DNA of 64,000 nt from Kitasatospora sp. MMS16-BH015. Lineage in GTDB: Bacteria; Actinomycetota; Actinomycetes; Streptomycetales; Streptomycetaceae. Position numbers and translations under genes: made by a program. Position 1 is the first letter of the stretch. Each line of letters starts with the position of its first letter. The notes beneath the pieces are model-generated. The model saw only the letters and a list, made by a program, of their open reading frames with translations. It was not told the DNA's origin and searched no databases. Where the stretch lies: contig NZ_CP025394.1 of the NCBI RefSeq assembly GCF_002943525.1, positions 1,302,001 through 1,366,000 on the forward strand, read 5' to 3'. Below, piece after piece: positions 39,252-47,546 of this stretch.

Positions 39252-39315
39252 CCCGCAGGCCGGTGTCCTGACCCCGAATCGCACAGGTTTTCCGCAGGTT
39301 CTAGGCTGTCGGTCG

Positions 39316-40176
39316 ATGACTGTCGACCGCCGCACCGTACTGCGCTCCACGGCCCGCCTGGCCGCCCTGTCCGCCGCCGGGGGGCTCCTCGCCGCGTGCG
39401 GCGAGGACGCCACCCCGAAGGCCTCGGGGCCCGCCTCGTTCGCCGCCCGGGTGCAGCCCTCGCACCTCAACACCGTCGGCCCGGCCGCCACCGGCGTGCC
39501 CGCCGCCCCCACCGGCACGCCCACGGCCGCCCCGACGCCGAGCGCGCCGCCCGCCGCTCCCCCGCTGGCCGCCAACACCCCCGACGAGGTGGTGAACGGC
39601 CCGCGCGACCGCCGCCAGGTCGCCCTCACCTTCCACGGTCAGGGCGATCCGGCGCTGGCCACCGCGATACTCACCACCGCCGAACAGCACGGTGCCCGGC
39701 TCACCGTGATGGTGGTGGGCAGCTGGCTCGACCAGCAGCCCGCGATGGCCCGGCGGATATTGGACGGCGGCCACGAGCTGGGCAACCACACCCAGAACCA
39801 CCTCGACATCTCGACCATGAGCCCGCAGCAGGCCCACGACGAGATCGCCCAGTGCGCCGAACGGCTCCAGCGGCTCACCGGCTCGATCGGCCGCTGGTTC
39901 CGCCCCTCGGCGGCCCAGTACGCCAACGCGATGGTCCGCGAGCAGGCCAAGGCCGTCGGCTACCAGCACTGCCTCTCCTTCGACGTGGACCCGCGCGACT
40001 ACAGCGACCCGGGCGCCGAGGTCGTGCAGCGCCGCCTGCTCAAGGCCGTCCAGGGCGGCTCGGTGGTCGCCCTGCACATGGGCCACAAGGGCACCCTGGA
40101 CGCCCTGCCCGGCATCCTGGACGGCCTGAAGGGGATGGGCCTGGGCGCGGTGACCGCCAGTCAGCTCTGCGCCTGA
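39316..40176 (+). CDS. Tat-exported lipoprotein with a NodB-like deacetylase fold
   Basis: A 286-residue lipoprotein: twin-arginine signal DRRTVLRSTARLAALSAAGG followed by lipobox LLAAC, then a Pro/Ala/Thr-rich linker (about 40-90) and a NodB fold. Motif 1, normally TFDDGP with base and metal Asp, is LTFHGQGDPA here (about residue 103), so both Asp are replaced. The metal His pair is kept in GNHTQNHLD, and WFRPSAAQY and LSFDVDPRDY follow. This variant may use a different catalysis or only bind glycan. Located just after nat, in the same direction. Confidence 0.88.
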   Translation: MTVDRRTVLRSTARLAALSAAGGLLAACGEDATPKASGPASFAARVQPSHLNTVGPAATGVPAAPTGTPTAAPTPSAPPAAPPLAANTPDEVVNGPRDRRQVALTFHGQGDPALATAILTTAEQHGARLTVMVVGSWLDQQPAMARRILDGGHELGNHTQNHLDISTMSPQQAHDEIAQCAERLQRLTGSIGRWFRPSAAQYANAMVREQAKAVGYQHCLSFDVDPRDYSDPGAEVVQRRLLKAVQGGSVVALHMGHKGTLDALPGILDGLKGMGLGAVTASQLCA

Positions 40177-40227
40177 GCGCGCCCTCCCCCGACGGGTACG
40201 AACCCTTGAGGCCCTAGGCTCCCCCGC

Positions 40228-41223
40228 ATGCGATACATCATCATCGGTGCGGGTGCGGTCGGCGGCGTGATCGGGGGGCGGCTCTTCGAGAGCGGCCATG
40301 AGGTGGTGCTCGTCGCGCGCGGCGCGCACCTGGCGGCGCTGCGCGCCGAGGGCCTGGAGCTGACCACGCCCGAGGGCACCCGGCGGCTGCCGGTGCCGGC
40401 CGTGGGCGGGCCGGACGAGGTCGAGCTGGGCCCGGAGGACGTGCTGCTGCTCGCCGCCAAGACCCAGCACGCCGAGGCGCTGCTCGCCGAGTGGGCCGCC
40501 CGGCCGGTCGCGGGCGGCGGCACCGCCGGGGAGGTGCTGCCGGTGGTCACCGCGCAGAACGGCGTGGAGGGCGAGCGGCTGGCGCTGCGCCGCTTCCGGC
40601 GGGTGTACGGGATGTGCGTCTGGCTGCCCGCCACCTTCCTGGAGCCCGGCCGGGTCAGCGCGGCCGGTGCTCCGGTCTCCGGCTTCCTGCACGTCGGCCG
40701 CTACCCGGCCGGATGCGACCAGACCGCCGAGCGGATCTGCGCGGACCTCGAGGCCTCGGTCTTCCGGGCGGTGGCCACCGAGGAGGTGATGGCTTGGAAG
40801 TACGGCAAGCTGCTCGGCAACGTGGGCAACGCGCTGGAGGCCGTCTCCGGCCCGGCCGTGACCGAGCCCCAGCTCACCCTCTTCCGCCGCCTGGTCGCCG
40901 AGTACGAGGCCGCGCTGGCGGCGGCGGGCCTGGCGTACAAGAGCGCCGCGGAGCAGCAGGCCGAGCGCGGCGACCTGATCACCCTCCGGCCGCTGCCCGG
41001 CATCGAGCGCGGCGGCGGCTCCTCCTGGCAGAGCCTCAGCCGGGGCACCGGCACCATCGAGGCCGACTACCTGAGCGGCGAGGCCGTGCTGCTCGGCCGC
41101 CTGCACGGGGTGCCCACCCCGCTCAACGAGGCCCTGCAGCGGCTGGCCGGCGAGTTCGCCCGCACCGGCCGGGCGGCCGGCAGCCTGACCGAGGCGGAGC
41201 TGGACGAGCTGCTCGAGCTCTGA
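40228..41223 (+). CDS. Ketopantoate reductase-like (ApbA/PanE family) oxidoreductase
   Basis: A 331-residue NADPH enzyme, ATG 40228. MRYIIIGAGAVGGVIGGRLF is the dinucleotide fold, VVTAQNGVEGE and WKYGKLLGNVGNALEAV the family's Asn and Lys catalytic motifs, and GVPTPLNEALQRLAG closes the C-domain. PanE makes pantoate from ketopantoate for CoA synthesis, but several paralogues exist in actinomycetes, so the symbol is withheld. Convergent with the SDR gene 8 bases away. Confidence 0.85.
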   Translation: MRYIIIGAGAVGGVIGGRLFESGHEVVLVARGAHLAALRAEGLELTTPEGTRRLPVPAVGGPDEVELGPEDVLLLAAKTQHAEALLAEWAARPVAGGGTAGEVLPVVTAQNGVEGERLALRRFRRVYGMCVWLPATFLEPGRVSAAGAPVSGFLHVGRYPAGCDQTAERICADLEASVFRAVATEEVMAWKYGKLLGNVGNALEAVSGPAVTEPQLTLFRRLVAEYEAALAAAGLAYKSAAEQQAERGDLITLRPLPGIERGGGSSWQSLSRGTGTIEADYLSGEAVLLGRLHGVPTPLNEALQRLAGEFARTGRAAGSLTEAELDELLEL

Positions 41224-41231
41224 GCGACTGG

Positions 41232-42050
41232 TCAGGCCAGCGGGTCGGCGGGGCCGTACGGGCGGAGCCGGAGCGTCCGGGCGTCGGCCTCCCGGATCGC
41301 CTCGGCCTCGCTGACCAGGCGCTCCAGGTTGTCCCGTCCGGCGTGGATGAAGCGGCCGTGCAGGGCGTCGAACCGGCCCCGGGCGGCGTCCACCGTCACG
41401 GCGACCATGTACGGGATGCTGCCCCAGGCCTTCATGTCCTTGAACATCGGCATCCCGGCCGTCATGTCGGTGGCCACCGCGCCGGGGCTGACGTCGAGGA
41501 TCACCACCCGGTGGGCGGCCAGCGAATCGGCCAGGTTGTCGGAGAGCTGGAGCAGCGCGCCCTTGGAGGTGGCGTACGCGGTGTAGTTGCCGTCCGGGCG
41601 CAGCGCGAAGCCGGAGTTGAGGTTGAGCACCCGGCCGGAGCGGCGGCTGACCATGCCGGGCAGCACGTACCGCATCAGGTTGAACGGCCCGCGCAAGTTG
41701 GTCTCCACCACCTGCCACCACTGGTTCGGGTCGGCCTCCCAGAGCGGCACCTCGGCCCGGTCGACCTGCCCGGCGTTGTTGACCAGCAGGTCGACCGGGC
41801 CGAGGTCGCGCTCCACGGCACGGACGGCCTCCCGGACGGCGCCGGGCCTGGTCACATCCACCGTGACGGCCACCCCGCGGGCGCCGTGCCGCACGCACTC
41901 CTTGAGGGTCTCGATCAGCGTGCCGTGGGTGCGGCCCAGCAGGCCGACCGCCATCCCCTCGGCGGCCAGCCCGATCGCGATCTCCCGGCCGATGCCCCGG
42001 CCCGCGCCGGTGACCAGCCCGACCTGCCCCGTCAGCGAACCCGTCGGCAT
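41232..42050 (-). CDS. Short-chain dehydrogenase/reductase
   Basis: A 272-residue classical SDR. GLVTGAGRGIGREIAIGLA is the coenzyme site, LLVNNAGQVDR the NNAG motif, and NLNSGFALRPDGNYTAYATSK the Ser-Tyr-Lys triad. ATG 42050 has GGAG 4 bases upstream. The upstream frame continues to 42227 but is not supported. The substrate cannot be predicted. Its long C-terminal part (after residue 200) differs from typical 250-residue SDRs. Confidence 0.88.
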   Translation of the reverse strand: MPTGSLTGQVGLVTGAGRGIGREIAIGLAAEGMAVGLLGRTHGTLIETLKECVRHGARGVAVTVDVTRPGAVREAVRAVERDLGPVDLLVNNAGQVDRAEVPLWEADPNQWWQVVETNLRGPFNLMRYVLPGMVSRRSGRVLNLNSGFALRPDGNYTAYATSKGALLQLSDNLADSLAAHRVVILDVSPGAVATDMTAGMPMFKDMKAWGSIPYMVAVTVDAARGRFDALHGRFIHAGRDNLERLVSEAEAIREADARTLRLRPYGPADPLA

Positions 42051-42307
42051 CGCGCTCCAACCCCTTCCGACCCGGCCCCACGCAGCTCCGCTCGGCATTG
42101 TGGCCCCCGCCCGCCCCGGGCCCGGGCGAGCCTCGCGCCGGAGGTGACGCATCTCATCCGATCGGCCCATCGGCAGGGGAGGTGAACCGTCGTTCGCTCC
42201 GGGGTAGTACGGTCGTGCAGGCGACACTCACGGGTACGACCTGTGCCGTGCCGTCCCTCGATCAGCTGCCGGGCCAACCCCGGCGAATCACGGTGAAGGG
42301 CAACGGA

Positions 42308-43177
42308 GTGAGTGACATCGCGCGCGTCGGAGTGGTGGGCTGCGGCCTCATGGGGTCGGGCATCGCGGAGGTCTTCGCCCGCGCCGGGCTCGAAGTACTG
42401 GTCTCGGAGGCCACCGGCGAGGCCCTGGAGCTCGGCCGCACCCGGCTGACCAACTCCCTGGACACCGCCGTCAAGCGCGGCAAGCTGACGCAGGAGCTCC
42501 GGGACGAGGCGATGTCCCGCCTCTCCTTCACCACCGACCTGGCCGACTTCGCCGACCGCGACCTGGTGGTCGAGGCCGTCGCGGAGCGCGAGGACATCAA
42601 GACCCAGATCTTCCAGACCCTGGACCAGGTGGTCGAGCGCCGGGACGCGATCCTCGCCTCCAACACCTCCTCCATCCCGATCGTGAAGCTGGCCTCCGCC
42701 ACCTCCCGCCCGGAGCAGGTCATCGGCCTGCACTTCTTCAACCCGGCCCCGGTGCAGCGCCTGGTCGAGGTGGTGCCCACCCTGACCACCTCCGCCGAGA
42801 CCACCGCCCGGGTCGAGGCCTTCGCCGTCCAGGTGCTCGCCAAGGAGCCGATCCGCGCCCGCGACCGGGCCGGCTTCGTGGTCAACGCGCTGCTGGTGCC
42901 GTACCTGCTCTCCGCCGTCCGGATGTTCGAGTCTGGCGTGGCCACCGCCTCCGACATCGACAAGGGCATGGAGGCCGGCTGCGCCCACCCGATGGGCCCG
43001 CTGCGCCTGTGCGACCTGATCGGCCTGGACACCATCGTCTCGATCGCCGACTCGATGTATGAAGAATTCAAGGAGCCGCTGTACGCCGCTCCCCCGCTGC
43101 TCTCCCGGATGGTCGACGCGGGCCTGCTCGGCCGCAAGTCCGGCCGCGGCTTCTACGACTACACCGCCACGGCCTGA
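42308..43177 (+). CDS. 3-hydroxybutyryl-CoA dehydrogenase
   Basis: NAD(P)-dependent oxidation of 3-hydroxyacyl-CoA, or its reversal to supply hydroxybutyryl-CoA. The 289 residues begin at GTG 42308 (AAGGGCAACGGA upstream) with VGVVGCGLMGSGIAEVFARA, then ASNTSSIPIVKLAS and VIGLHFFNPAPVQRLVEVV with the catalytic Ser, His and the Glu; the C-domain ends GRGFYDY. In Streptomyces such enzymes feed butyryl-CoA and ethylmalonyl-CoA routes that supply polyketide units. It is followed 11 bases later by the flavodoxin-like gene. Confidence 0.93.
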   Translation: MSDIARVGVVGCGLMGSGIAEVFARAGLEVLVSEATGEALELGRTRLTNSLDTAVKRGKLTQELRDEAMSRLSFTTDLADFADRDLVVEAVAEREDIKTQIFQTLDQVVERRDAILASNTSSIPIVKLASATSRPEQVIGLHFFNPAPVQRLVEVVPTLTTSAETTARVEAFAVQVLAKEPIRARDRAGFVVNALLVPYLLSAVRMFESGVATASDIDKGMEAGCAHPMGPLRLCDLIGLDTIVSIADSMYEEFKEPLYAAPPLLSRMVDAGLLGRKSGRGFYDYTATA

Positions 43178-43188
43178 GCCACCTGACG

Positions 43189-43770
43189 ATGTCGCGCTCC
43201 TTCCTCTTCCTGCTGGGCAGCGCCCGCGCGGACGGCAACACCGAGCTGCTCGCCCGGGCCGCCGCCGAGCAGCTGCCCGCCGGCACCGAGCAGCGCTGGC
43301 TGCGGCTGGCCGAGCTCGACCTGCCGGACTTCACGGACGGCCGGCACGCCCCCGCGCACACCCCGCTCGCCGGTGACGAGGGCCTGCTGCACGAGGCCAC
43401 GCTGGCCGCGACCGACCTGGTGATCGCCTCGCCGCTCTACTGGTACTCGGTCTCGGCGCACACCAAGCGCTACCTGGACTACTGGTCCAAGTGGCTGCGC
43501 ACGCCCGACCCGGAGTTCAAGGCCAAGATGGGCGGGCACACCCTCTGGGGCGTCACCGCGATGGCCCACGCCGAGCCGGAGGCGGCCCGGCCGCTGGAGC
43601 TGACGCTCCTGCAGTCGGCCGCCTACCTCGGCATGCGGTACGGCGGCGTACTGCTCGGCACGGCCAACCGGCCGGGCCAGATCACCGAGGACGAGGCGGC
43701 GCTGGCCCGCGCCAAGACCTTCTTCGCGGCCGAGCCGCCCCTGGCCCGCTTCCCCTTCCGGGAGGCGTAA
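43189..43770 (+). CDS. NAD(P)H-dependent FMN reductase/flavodoxin-like oxidoreductase
   Basis: A 193-residue flavodoxin-fold protein starting MSRSFLFLLGSARADGNTEL, where the GSARxxGNT loop binds the FMN phosphate. IASPLYWYSVSAHTKRYLDY matches the WdaB/KefF/NQO-type family. It probably reduces quinones or nitro compounds. Co-transcribed with the upstream dehydrogenase by spacing; ends at a strong terminator. Confidence 0.87.
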   Translation: MSRSFLFLLGSARADGNTELLARAAAEQLPAGTEQRWLRLAELDLPDFTDGRHAPAHTPLAGDEGLLHEATLAATDLVIASPLYWYSVSAHTKRYLDYWSKWLRTPDPEFKAKMGGHTLWGVTAMAHAEPEAARPLELTLLQSAAYLGMRYGGVLLGTANRPGQITEDEAALARAKTFFAAEPPLARFPFREA

Positions 43771-43785
43771 GCGGACCTCTCTCGT

Positions 43786-43814
43786 CCCCGGACCCCCTTC
43801 GCGGGGGTCCGGGG
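43786..43814 (+). terminator. Strong hairpin terminator after the FMN reductase gene
   Basis: A perfect 12-bp stem, CCCCGGACCCCC (43786-43797) and GGGGGTCCGGGG (43803-43814), with loop TTCGC. It lies 16 bases past the stop codon and ends the dehydrogenase-reductase transcript. Confidence 0.9.
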
Positions 43815-43954
43815 CTCTGTCATCACGCCGTCAGAAATTCACCTCGCGGATCTACCCGCGTATCTCGCGGATATCGCCGCCGGAGCATGCTGGTCGGCCT
43901 TCGCGCCCCTGACCTTCCCGGGCTCAACTGCCCGCCCCACAGGTGGAGTTCCGC

Positions 43955-44947
43955 ATGCCCAGCCTCAGCACCGCACGCCGCGCCGCGACCGCCGCCGGCG
44001 CCCTGCTCGCCTCGGCCGCCCTGCTCGCCTCCGGCGCCACCGCCCAGGCCGCGAGCGCCTATTCGCTGCTGGTCTACCCGGACCAGAGCCACAGCGCCGT
44101 GGTCTCCTTCGTCAACACCGCCACCACCTCGGTGGACATGACGATGTACGAGCTCCGTGACACCAGCGTGGTCAACGCCCTGGTCGCCAAGCAGAAGGCG
44201 GGCGTGAAGGTCCGGGTGATCCTGGACGCCCAGCACACCTCGGTCAACGGCTCGGCCTACTCCACCCTCAAGGCCGGCGGGGTCGGGGTCACCTACTCCT
44301 CCGCCGCCTACGTCTACACCCACCAGAAGACCGTCACGGTGGACGCCGCCAAGTCCCTGATCCAGACCGGCAACCTGGACTCGGTCTACTACGCCAACGA
44401 CCGCGACTACGGCGTCTTCGACAGCGACACCGCCGACGTCGCCGCGATCGAGCGGGTCTTCGCCGCCGACTACGCCAAGACCGCCGTCACCCCCGGCGAC
44501 GGCGACAACCTGGTCTGGTCGCCCACCGACTCCCAGAGCCGCCTGCTCGCCCTGATCAACGGCGCCCAGCACTCCCTCGACCTGGAGCAGCTGGAGTTCG
44601 GCGACTCCGCCCTGGTCGACGCGATCGTGGCCGCCGAGCAGCGCGGCGTCACCGTCCGCGTGGTCGGCATGAACCCGAGCAGCTACGGCACCTACTTCGA
44701 CCAGGTCACCGCCGCCGGCGGTTCGGTGGTCACCTACTCCTCCTCCGGCGGCCTCTACGTGCACGCCAAGGTGATCGTCGCCGACTACGGCACCCCCACC
44801 GCCAAGGTCTTCGCGGGCTCGGAGAACTTCTCCGACAACTCCCTCAACCACAACCGCGAACTCGGCCTGATCATCAGCGACTCCGCGGTCCTCAACGGCA
44901 TCGAATCCACCTTCACCACCGACTTCGCGGGCGGCACCCCGTACTAG
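43955..44947 (+). CDS. Secreted phospholipase D-like protein
   Basis: A 330-residue exported enzyme with a Sec signal (RRAATAAGALLASAALLASG, cut near AQAAS). It has the two HKD repeats of the PLD family: YTHQKTVTVDAA with His about 123 and LYVHAKVIVADYG with His about 270, the latter followed by GSENFSDNSLNHNRELGL. Both are complete, so phosphodiester cleavage of phospholipid or nucleic acid is expected. ATG 43955 has GGAG 6 bases upstream; GTG 43943 is possible. Upstream, CTCGCGGAT is repeated 21 bases apart (43843, 43864), perhaps a regulator site. Confidence 0.9.
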   Translation: MPSLSTARRAATAAGALLASAALLASGATAQAASAYSLLVYPDQSHSAVVSFVNTATTSVDMTMYELRDTSVVNALVAKQKAGVKVRVILDAQHTSVNGSAYSTLKAGGVGVTYSSAAYVYTHQKTVTVDAAKSLIQTGNLDSVYYANDRDYGVFDSDTADVAAIERVFAADYAKTAVTPGDGDNLVWSPTDSQSRLLALINGAQHSLDLEQLEFGDSALVDAIVAAEQRGVTVRVVGMNPSSYGTYFDQVTAAGGSVVTYSSSGGLYVHAKVIVADYGTPTAKVFAGSENFSDNSLNHNRELGLIISDSAVLNGIESTFTTDFAGGTPY

Positions 44948-45022
44948 GCCGCACCCGGCACCGCGCGCCCCGACCGGCGGAGGCCACCCCTCCGTCGGTC
45001 GGCGCGGGTAGCGTGTTGAGGC

Positions 45023-45565
45023 ATGACACTGCTGAATCTTCCTCAGAACTCCGTGCTGCTCGACCTGTTACGGGAGCAGGGTGAGCCGCCGAGGCCCACC
45101 GGCCTTGCGTACGAGGGGTGGGAGCTGCACACCCACCCCGATCTGGTCGAGCGACTCGAGGAACTCGCGGGCGACTGGCCCGTCTTGCCGACCTTCGGGG
45201 TGCCGGTACTGGCGGCCAAGGGCATCGCCGCAGTCCTTGCCCTGGGCACGAACAGCCTGCTGGTGCGGCTTCCCGAGGCGCCGCCCGAGGCTCTGGCACC
45301 GGCAGCGCCGCGGCCGCCGCTGACGGATCCCGGCCAGGACTGGTACGCGGTCTCGGCCTGGCAGAGCGAGCTCCACTCGACGGAGTCCGCGCGGCTGCTG
45401 TCGGAGGTGGTCCGGCACGCGCTCTCGTACGCGGCGGGTCTCTCCTCGGACACCACCACCGATTGGCGGGGACGGCCGGTGCAGACACCGCCCACAGCCG
45501 GGGGCAAGGCCGGGGCCAAGCGAAAGAAGGGCAAGGCCGAGCAGCGGCGGCCCCGGCACTCCTGA
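45023..45565 (+). CDS. Hypothetical protein
   Basis: A 180-residue hydrophilic protein from ATG 45023 that I do not recognise. Visible are an N-terminal part MTLLNLPQNSVLLDLLREQG, a central hydrophobic stretch FGVPVLAAKGIAAVLALGTN with SLLVRLP, a Trp-containing DWYAVSAWQSELHSTESARL and a basic tail (GKAGAKRKKGKAEQRRPRHS). The Lys/Arg-rich end could bind nucleic acid or membrane. It has normal codon use and no obvious signal, and stands alone between genes of both directions. Confidence 0.6.
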   Translation: MTLLNLPQNSVLLDLLREQGEPPRPTGLAYEGWELHTHPDLVERLEELAGDWPVLPTFGVPVLAAKGIAAVLALGTNSLLVRLPEAPPEALAPAAPRPPLTDPGQDWYAVSAWQSELHSTESARLLSEVVRHALSYAAGLSSDTTTDWRGRPVQTPPTAGGKAGAKRKKGKAEQRRPRHS

Positions 45566-45626
45566 GAGCCTCGGCCGGCATCAGAAGCCCTTTGCGCGAT
45601 GATCAACTTTGGTGAGAATCTGCGCC

Positions 45627-46172
45627 GTGCAAAAGAACCAGCTCGGCCGACTCGTCGGCGCCGTCTTCGGTCTCGTCTTCATCCTGCGCAACGTCGGGGC
45701 CTACCCCGCCGCCGTGTGCATCCCACTGCGAGCCCTGGCGATCCTCGCCTTCCTGTGGCTCTTCCGCGCCATCCGCCGCACCCCGACCTCTCCCACGACC
45801 ACCGACGGCGCGGCCCCGGCCCTGTTCGGCAAGGGGTACCGCCTCGTGGTGGCCGCCGAGGTCGTCCTCGGGATGGGCGGTCTGATCGCGCTCAACCCCG
45901 TGCTGCACCTCCCGGAGGCCTCCGTCGGCTGGATCAGCCTCGTGGTCGGCCTCCACTTCTTCGGCCTCGCCGCCGTCTGGCGCCGCCCCACCATCCACCG
46001 TCTCGCCGCAGCCCTGACCGCCTGCGGCACCCTCGGCCTGACCCTGGGCGTGGCCCAGGTGCCCTACCCCCTCACCGCCACGATCGGCGGCATCCTCCCG
46101 GGCGTCCTCCTCCTCGCCTCCGTCGCCCGCGACACCCGCACGCCGGCCGACCGGACCCCCGCCCTCGGCTGA
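45627..46172 (+). CDS. Small polytopic membrane protein of unknown function
   Basis: A 181-residue protein with about five or six hydrophobic segments (LVGAVFGLVFILRNVGAYPA; IPLRALAILAFLWLFRAI; LVVAAEVVLGMGGLIAL; WISLVVGLHFFGLAAVW; ALTACGTLGLTLGVA; ATIGGILPGVLLLASVA). I start at GTG 45627 (MQKNQLGRL); TTG 45609 and GTG 45612 are in frame, and no ribosome site clearly decides. Family not recognised; convergent with the DUF4419 gene, 6 bases apart. Confidence 0.65.
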   Translation: MQKNQLGRLVGAVFGLVFILRNVGAYPAAVCIPLRALAILAFLWLFRAIRRTPTSPTTTDGAAPALFGKGYRLVVAAEVVLGMGGLIALNPVLHLPEASVGWISLVVGLHFFGLAAVWRRPTIHRLAAALTACGTLGLTLGVAQVPYPLTATIGGILPGVLLLASVARDTRTPADRTPALG

Positions 46173-46178
46173 GGGGGC

Positions 46179-47501
46179 TCAGAGGTGGTGCAGGGCGCGG
46201 TCGAGATCGGGGCCGACGTACTCCCAGCACTCGATGTCCCCCGTGGCGGGGGCGTGTTCGCCGAGGTACCAGCCGCCGTCGGTGGCGCGGACGAGGCAGA
46301 ACGCGCCGACCTCGAGCGCGAGGTCGGCGGCCAGGGGTTCGCCGAGGTGGGTCACGGTGCCGAGGGGGTCGAGCAGGCGGGCCGTCGGGGTGGCGGTGCG
46401 GAGCCGGATGGTGTCGATCGTCCACGGCTCCGGGAGGCGGCCGGGCAGTTGGGCCGGGCGGGGCAGGAGGTGGGCCACCGCGTGACCGAGCCGGGGGGTG
46501 AGCCAGCCGTCCTCGCGGGTGAGGCCGAGGACGCCGCCGAGGAAGACCATCTCGAAGGTGCCGGCCGGGGTCTCCCACTCGAAGGGCACGGTGGAGACGT
46601 GCGAGGGGAAGGTCTCCTCGGCGGCCGTGCCCGGGCCGAACTCCTCCTTCGGCTCCGGGCCCTCGTCCGTGTAGCGGTGGGCGAAGAAGGCGTTGATCCA
46701 GCCGGTCACGCTGGGCCCACCGGAGCCGGACCGGTGCTTGTAGAGCGAGCGCCAGAACTCCTCGTCCACTCCCTGCCCGGCCGCCGTCGCCGCCATCTGC
46801 TCCAGGACGGGCCCCAGCGCGGCGAGCCAGTCGTGGAGTCCGGTGAAGCGCTCCTGCAACGCGCCGATCCGGTCGGCCAGCACCCGCCAGTCCTCGGCGG
46901 TGCCGGTCAGGCGGATCTGCGGAATGCCGCACAGTGTGCGCCACTTGAACCGGTAGTACGGACTGACCACGTCCATCAGGGCGACCAGGGCCGCGCCGGC
47001 GTCGGCCGGCGTGGTGGTCGAGAAGGCGGGCAGCAGCAGGGTGGCGGTGTCCTCGCCGATCAGCTCCCTCAGGGGTTGCTCGACGAGCCGGATCGACCGC
47101 CCCCAGTCCTCCGGAGCCCGGTCGTCCCGGACGGTCACGGTCTGCCGCTCGCCCGGGGTGTCGGTGAACAGCCCGGCGCAGGCGTCCTGGTTCAGCCGGA
47201 CGTGGACGGCCACCTCCTGCACGACGGTGCACCAGAGCACGTCGGGCGAGAGACTGAGCGGCAGGTGCGCGGCGAAGGCGAGGTGCATCGCGCGCAGCAG
47301 CAGGCTGACCGTCGGCTCGGGGTCCTCCCCCGCGGTGCTCAACAGCGTCTCGACGCTGCGCTGCTGGAACTCCACCGGCCCCGGCAGCAGGGCCCGCAGG
47401 AACCGCTCGTTGCCGGTCTCGACGATCTCTCCGGCCAGCCGGGCCGCAGCGGCGTCGGCCGCCGCGTCGGTGCCCAGTGATAGCTCGATCACGTACCCCA
47501 T
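46179..47501 (-). CDS. DUF4419 domain protein
   Basis: A 440-residue cytoplasmic protein. The stretch LSLSPDVLWCTVVQEVAVHV, CGIPQIRLTGTAEDWRVLAD and GPSVTGWINAFFAHRYTDEG matches the pattern of DUF4419, found in fungi and bacteria with no known activity. There are no membrane segments and no known catalytic motif. It is convergent with the membrane protein gene and just downstream of the DHA2 exporter on the same strand (45 bases apart after that gene's start side is considered), so co-transcription is unlikely. Confidence 0.75.
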   Translation of the reverse strand: MGYVIELSLGTDAAADAAAARLAGEIVETGNERFLRALLPGPVEFQQRSVETLLSTAGEDPEPTVSLLLRAMHLAFAAHLPLSLSPDVLWCTVVQEVAVHVRLNQDACAGLFTDTPGERQTVTVRDDRAPEDWGRSIRLVEQPLRELIGEDTATLLLPAFSTTTPADAGAALVALMDVVSPYYRFKWRTLCGIPQIRLTGTAEDWRVLADRIGALQERFTGLHDWLAALGPVLEQMAATAAGQGVDEEFWRSLYKHRSGSGGPSVTGWINAFFAHRYTDEGPEPKEEFGPGTAAEETFPSHVSTVPFEWETPAGTFEMVFLGGVLGLTREDGWLTPRLGHAVAHLLPRPAQLPGRLPEPWTIDTIRLRTATPTARLLDPLGTVTHLGEPLAADLALEVGAFCLVRATDGGWYLGEHAPATGDIECWEYVGPDLDRALHHL

Positions 47502-47546
47502 GCGTTCCCCCCTGCCGGACGAGGCATCAGCGTAGCCGCACGGACC

